This document shows, in pieces, positions 5,665-7,232 of a DNA stretch of 7,232 nucleotides; the stretch's first letter is position 1; every line of letters begins with the position of its first letter. Position numbers and translations under genes: made by a program. Origin of the DNA: Treponema sp. GTDB taxonomy: Bacteria > Spirochaetota > Spirochaetia > Treponematales > Breznakiellaceae. The DNA lies in contig JAISBK010000126.1 of the NCBI GenBank assembly GCA_031266255.1, forward strand, positions 1-7,232, given 5' to 3'. The notes beneath the pieces were generated by a model. The model did not search any database, was not told where the DNA came from, and was given only the letters and a program-made list of their open reading frames with translations.

Positions 5665-7232
5665 CTATCTTGTGAGAATTCTTTTATCCCCGACTCTTTG
5701 TGTCAGTCCTTGCGAGTCGAGGAAATCAAGCATGGCGAGACTGTACTTCCGGTTCACGCCGATCTGGTCGCGCAAAGTGGCAACCGTTATGTCGCCGTTC
5801 ATCAAGGCGAGTGCGTGAAGAAGCTGTTCCCGTGTCTTTTGGGGAAACAAGAGGCCGCCTTCAAGCGTCCTCAAGTCCTCGGTTTCCTGCAAATACTTCA
5901 TCGCCCGCTTTATATACGCGGGGGAAACGGGAGCACCAATGTTCAGCTTCTCTTCGAGTTCCGCTAGTTTCAGCAGGTTGAAACCGGCAGCCGCGCTCTC
6001 CTCTTTGATGCGGTCAACAAGTTCCATAAACTTCCGGTCCAGCAACTGGTTGTGTCCCGCTGCCCGGTAACAGGTCTTATTCTGCATCGCGACAGGAGCT
6101 ATGCTCTTTCCCGCGGTCATTAGACATAAGAGTTCTTTGAAATCTCCGAGGGGGATATGGTCGGCCCCGTGAACATCCTCCAGCGCCACATACAGGTTCT
6201 CGGCGTCTATTCCGGCGCGTTCGGGGTACTTTGCGTGGAAGCCGCGGAGGATCCGCAGCACAGAACGTTCCACCGTGGCGAATGCGCTGCTTGAGATGAA
6301 ATTCCGCGACGATCCAAACCCCAGAAGGCCGTAAGTCTTTGGCGCAGCGGACAGGAGGCTCATGTTCTCCTCGAATACCCGTTTATTCATCTGGGACAGC
6401 GCAAACAGACGAGACACGGAGAGAATACCTTTGTCGCGAACGATTGCCGCAAGCAGCAGGGCCGGGCCGAAATTCGCTGACAGTTCCTCAATTATTTTTG
6501 CTTTTGCTTCCCGTTCAGGTTTTCCTTTCACCGGCTCCGTGTTTGGCAGCATGATTTGGCCGCCACCTATCGTTACCAGCGGACTATAGAAGCGAATCAT
6601 AAACCGCTGTCCGGCGGTAACTACGATTTTGGATTCAGTCAAAATCTGCACCGGCCCTCCACTTCCCGGCAGGATGGCTGACTTTTTCTTGCCCAAGTCC
6701 ATTCTGAGGAGCGAGACTCGGGCGATAAGGTCAGCGGTTCCGGCGTGGAGCCGGACTCTTTGCCAGTGCGTTACGCCCTTGAGCGCGGACGGCAGTATAT
6801 CAAGCCAGGCGTTCATGCAATCGGTGGCAATGAACGCCCCTTTTGCGCAGACCGCGTCTCCCCGTTCCAGTTGGTCTTGGGAAACCGCGGCGAGGTTGAT
6901 GGCCACCCGCTGACCTGCCAGGACGCGATCGACATTTGCCCCGTGTGTCTGGAGAGAACGGACTTTTCCTACCGTGCTGGAGGGCATGATGACCACATCC
7001 TCTCCCGCCGAGAGGCTCCCCTGATAGGACGTTCCGGTTACCACGCTCCCCAGCCCTTTTTTACTGAAAACGCGGTCGATGGGAAGGAAAAACGCGCCAA
7101 AACCCGTTCGGGGCGGTATCTTGTCGAGTATACGCGCTATCTCTTCCAGAATACGCGGAACGCCTTCCCCGCTGAGCGCCGAAACCGGAATGATGGGCGC
7201 GTTTTCGAGACAGGTGCCCCGCGTCACTTCAA
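5665..7232 (-). CDS. selB: selenocysteine-specific elongation factor SelB, N-terminus off the window
   Basis: SelB is a GTPase that delivers selenocysteinyl-tRNA to UGA codons marked by a SECIS element. About 521 residues are visible and the gene runs off the right edge. The in-frame GTG at 7225-7227 is an internal Val, not a start. The first visible residues, 'FLEN'-like then 'PIIPVSALSGEG', are the end of the G domain; the P-loop and switch motifs are missing from view. Domain II follows: 'PIDRVFSKKGLGSVVTGT', 'VRSLQTHG' and 'AGQRVAINLA'. Domain III has 'LHAGTADLIARV' and ends at 'RFYSPLVTIGGGQIM', a SelB hallmark. The remaining 280 or so residues fit the winged-helix repeats that bind SECIS RNA, ending in 'NRKYSLAMLDFLDSQGL' then 'RVGDKRIL', the typical last winged helix. 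The stop is TAG at 5665-5667. It converges on accA across 84 nt. Its presence implies a selenoprotein-making host; selA, selC and selD would lie elsewhere. Confidence 0.95.
   Translation of the reverse strand, partial: EVTRGTCLENAPIIPVSALSGEGVPRILEEIARILDKIPPRTGFGAFFLPIDRVFSKKGLGSVVTGTSYQGSLSAGEDVVIMPSSTVGKVRSLQTHGANVDRVLAGQRVAINLAAVSQDQLERGDAVCAKGAFIATDCMNAWLDILPSALKGVTHWQRVRLHAGTADLIARVSLLRMDLGKKKSAILPGSGGPVQILTESKIVVTAGQRFMIRFYSPLVTIGGGQIMLPNTEPVKGKPEREAKAKIIEELSANFGPALLLAAIVRDKGILSVSRLFALSQMNKRVFEENMSLLSAAPKTYGLLGFGSSRNFISSSAFATVERSVLRILRGFHAKYPERAGIDAENLYVALEDVHGADHIPLGDFKELLCLMTAGKSIAPVAMQNKTCYRAAGHNQLLDRKFMELVDRIKEESAAAGFNLLKLAELEEKLNIGAPVSPAYIKRAMKYLQETEDLRTLEGGLLFPQKTREQLLHALALMNGDITVATLRDQIGVNRKYSLAMLDFLDSQGLTQRVGDKRILTR

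Noticed and set aside
1..7232. A novel mobile, defence or biosynthetic system
   Set aside because: All long coding regions are recognised core genes; no transposase, integrase, repeat array, toxin-antitoxin or unknown gene cluster was seen on either strand.

Overview
The window looks like chromosomal DNA from a bacterium, most probably a spirochaete of the Treponema group. The best clue is the enoyl reductase at 757-2034. Its N-terminus and its 'VMGGEDWERW' and 'TRASAVIP' blocks match, from memory, the trans-2-enoyl-CoA reductase (Ter) of Treponema denticola much better than proteobacterial FabV. A selenocysteine-specific elongation factor also fits, since several treponemes make selenoproteins. 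The genus assignment is inference; no search was run.

Positions 2-5580 (+ strand) hold a dense run of seven lipid-synthesis genes: the 3' end of fabF, then fabZ, fabV (ter-like), accB, accC, accD and accA. From fabZ to accA the junctions are tight. fabZ/fabV share 4 nt, fabV-accB are 17 nt apart, accB-accC about 22 nt, accC/accD overlap by 11 nt, and accD-accA are 2 nt apart, which points to one translationally coupled transcript. The four acc genes encode a complete acetyl-CoA carboxylase (biotin carrier, biotin carboxylase and both carboxyltransferase subunits) that makes malonyl-CoA. FabF condenses malonyl-ACP onto the growing chain, FabZ dehydrates the 3-hydroxyacyl-ACP, and the FabV-type enzyme reduces the enoyl product. 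The locus therefore couples precursor supply to chain elongation. The 84 nt between fabF and fabZ are the largest gap in the run and contain a perfect TATAAT just before fabZ.

Positions 5581-5664 form a short convergent intergenic gap with two modest stem-loops but no T-tract. Positions 5665-7232 (- strand) hold the C-terminal three quarters or so of selB, whose GTPase domain lies beyond the right edge.

No mobile element, CRISPR array, tRNA/rRNA or defence system is visible, and there is no gene-free stretch longer than 300 nt. The region is essentially ordinary core metabolism. The observation most worth a second look is an AccC that keeps all its catalytic residues but has lost a conserved loop and carries rare substitutions in near-invariant motifs.
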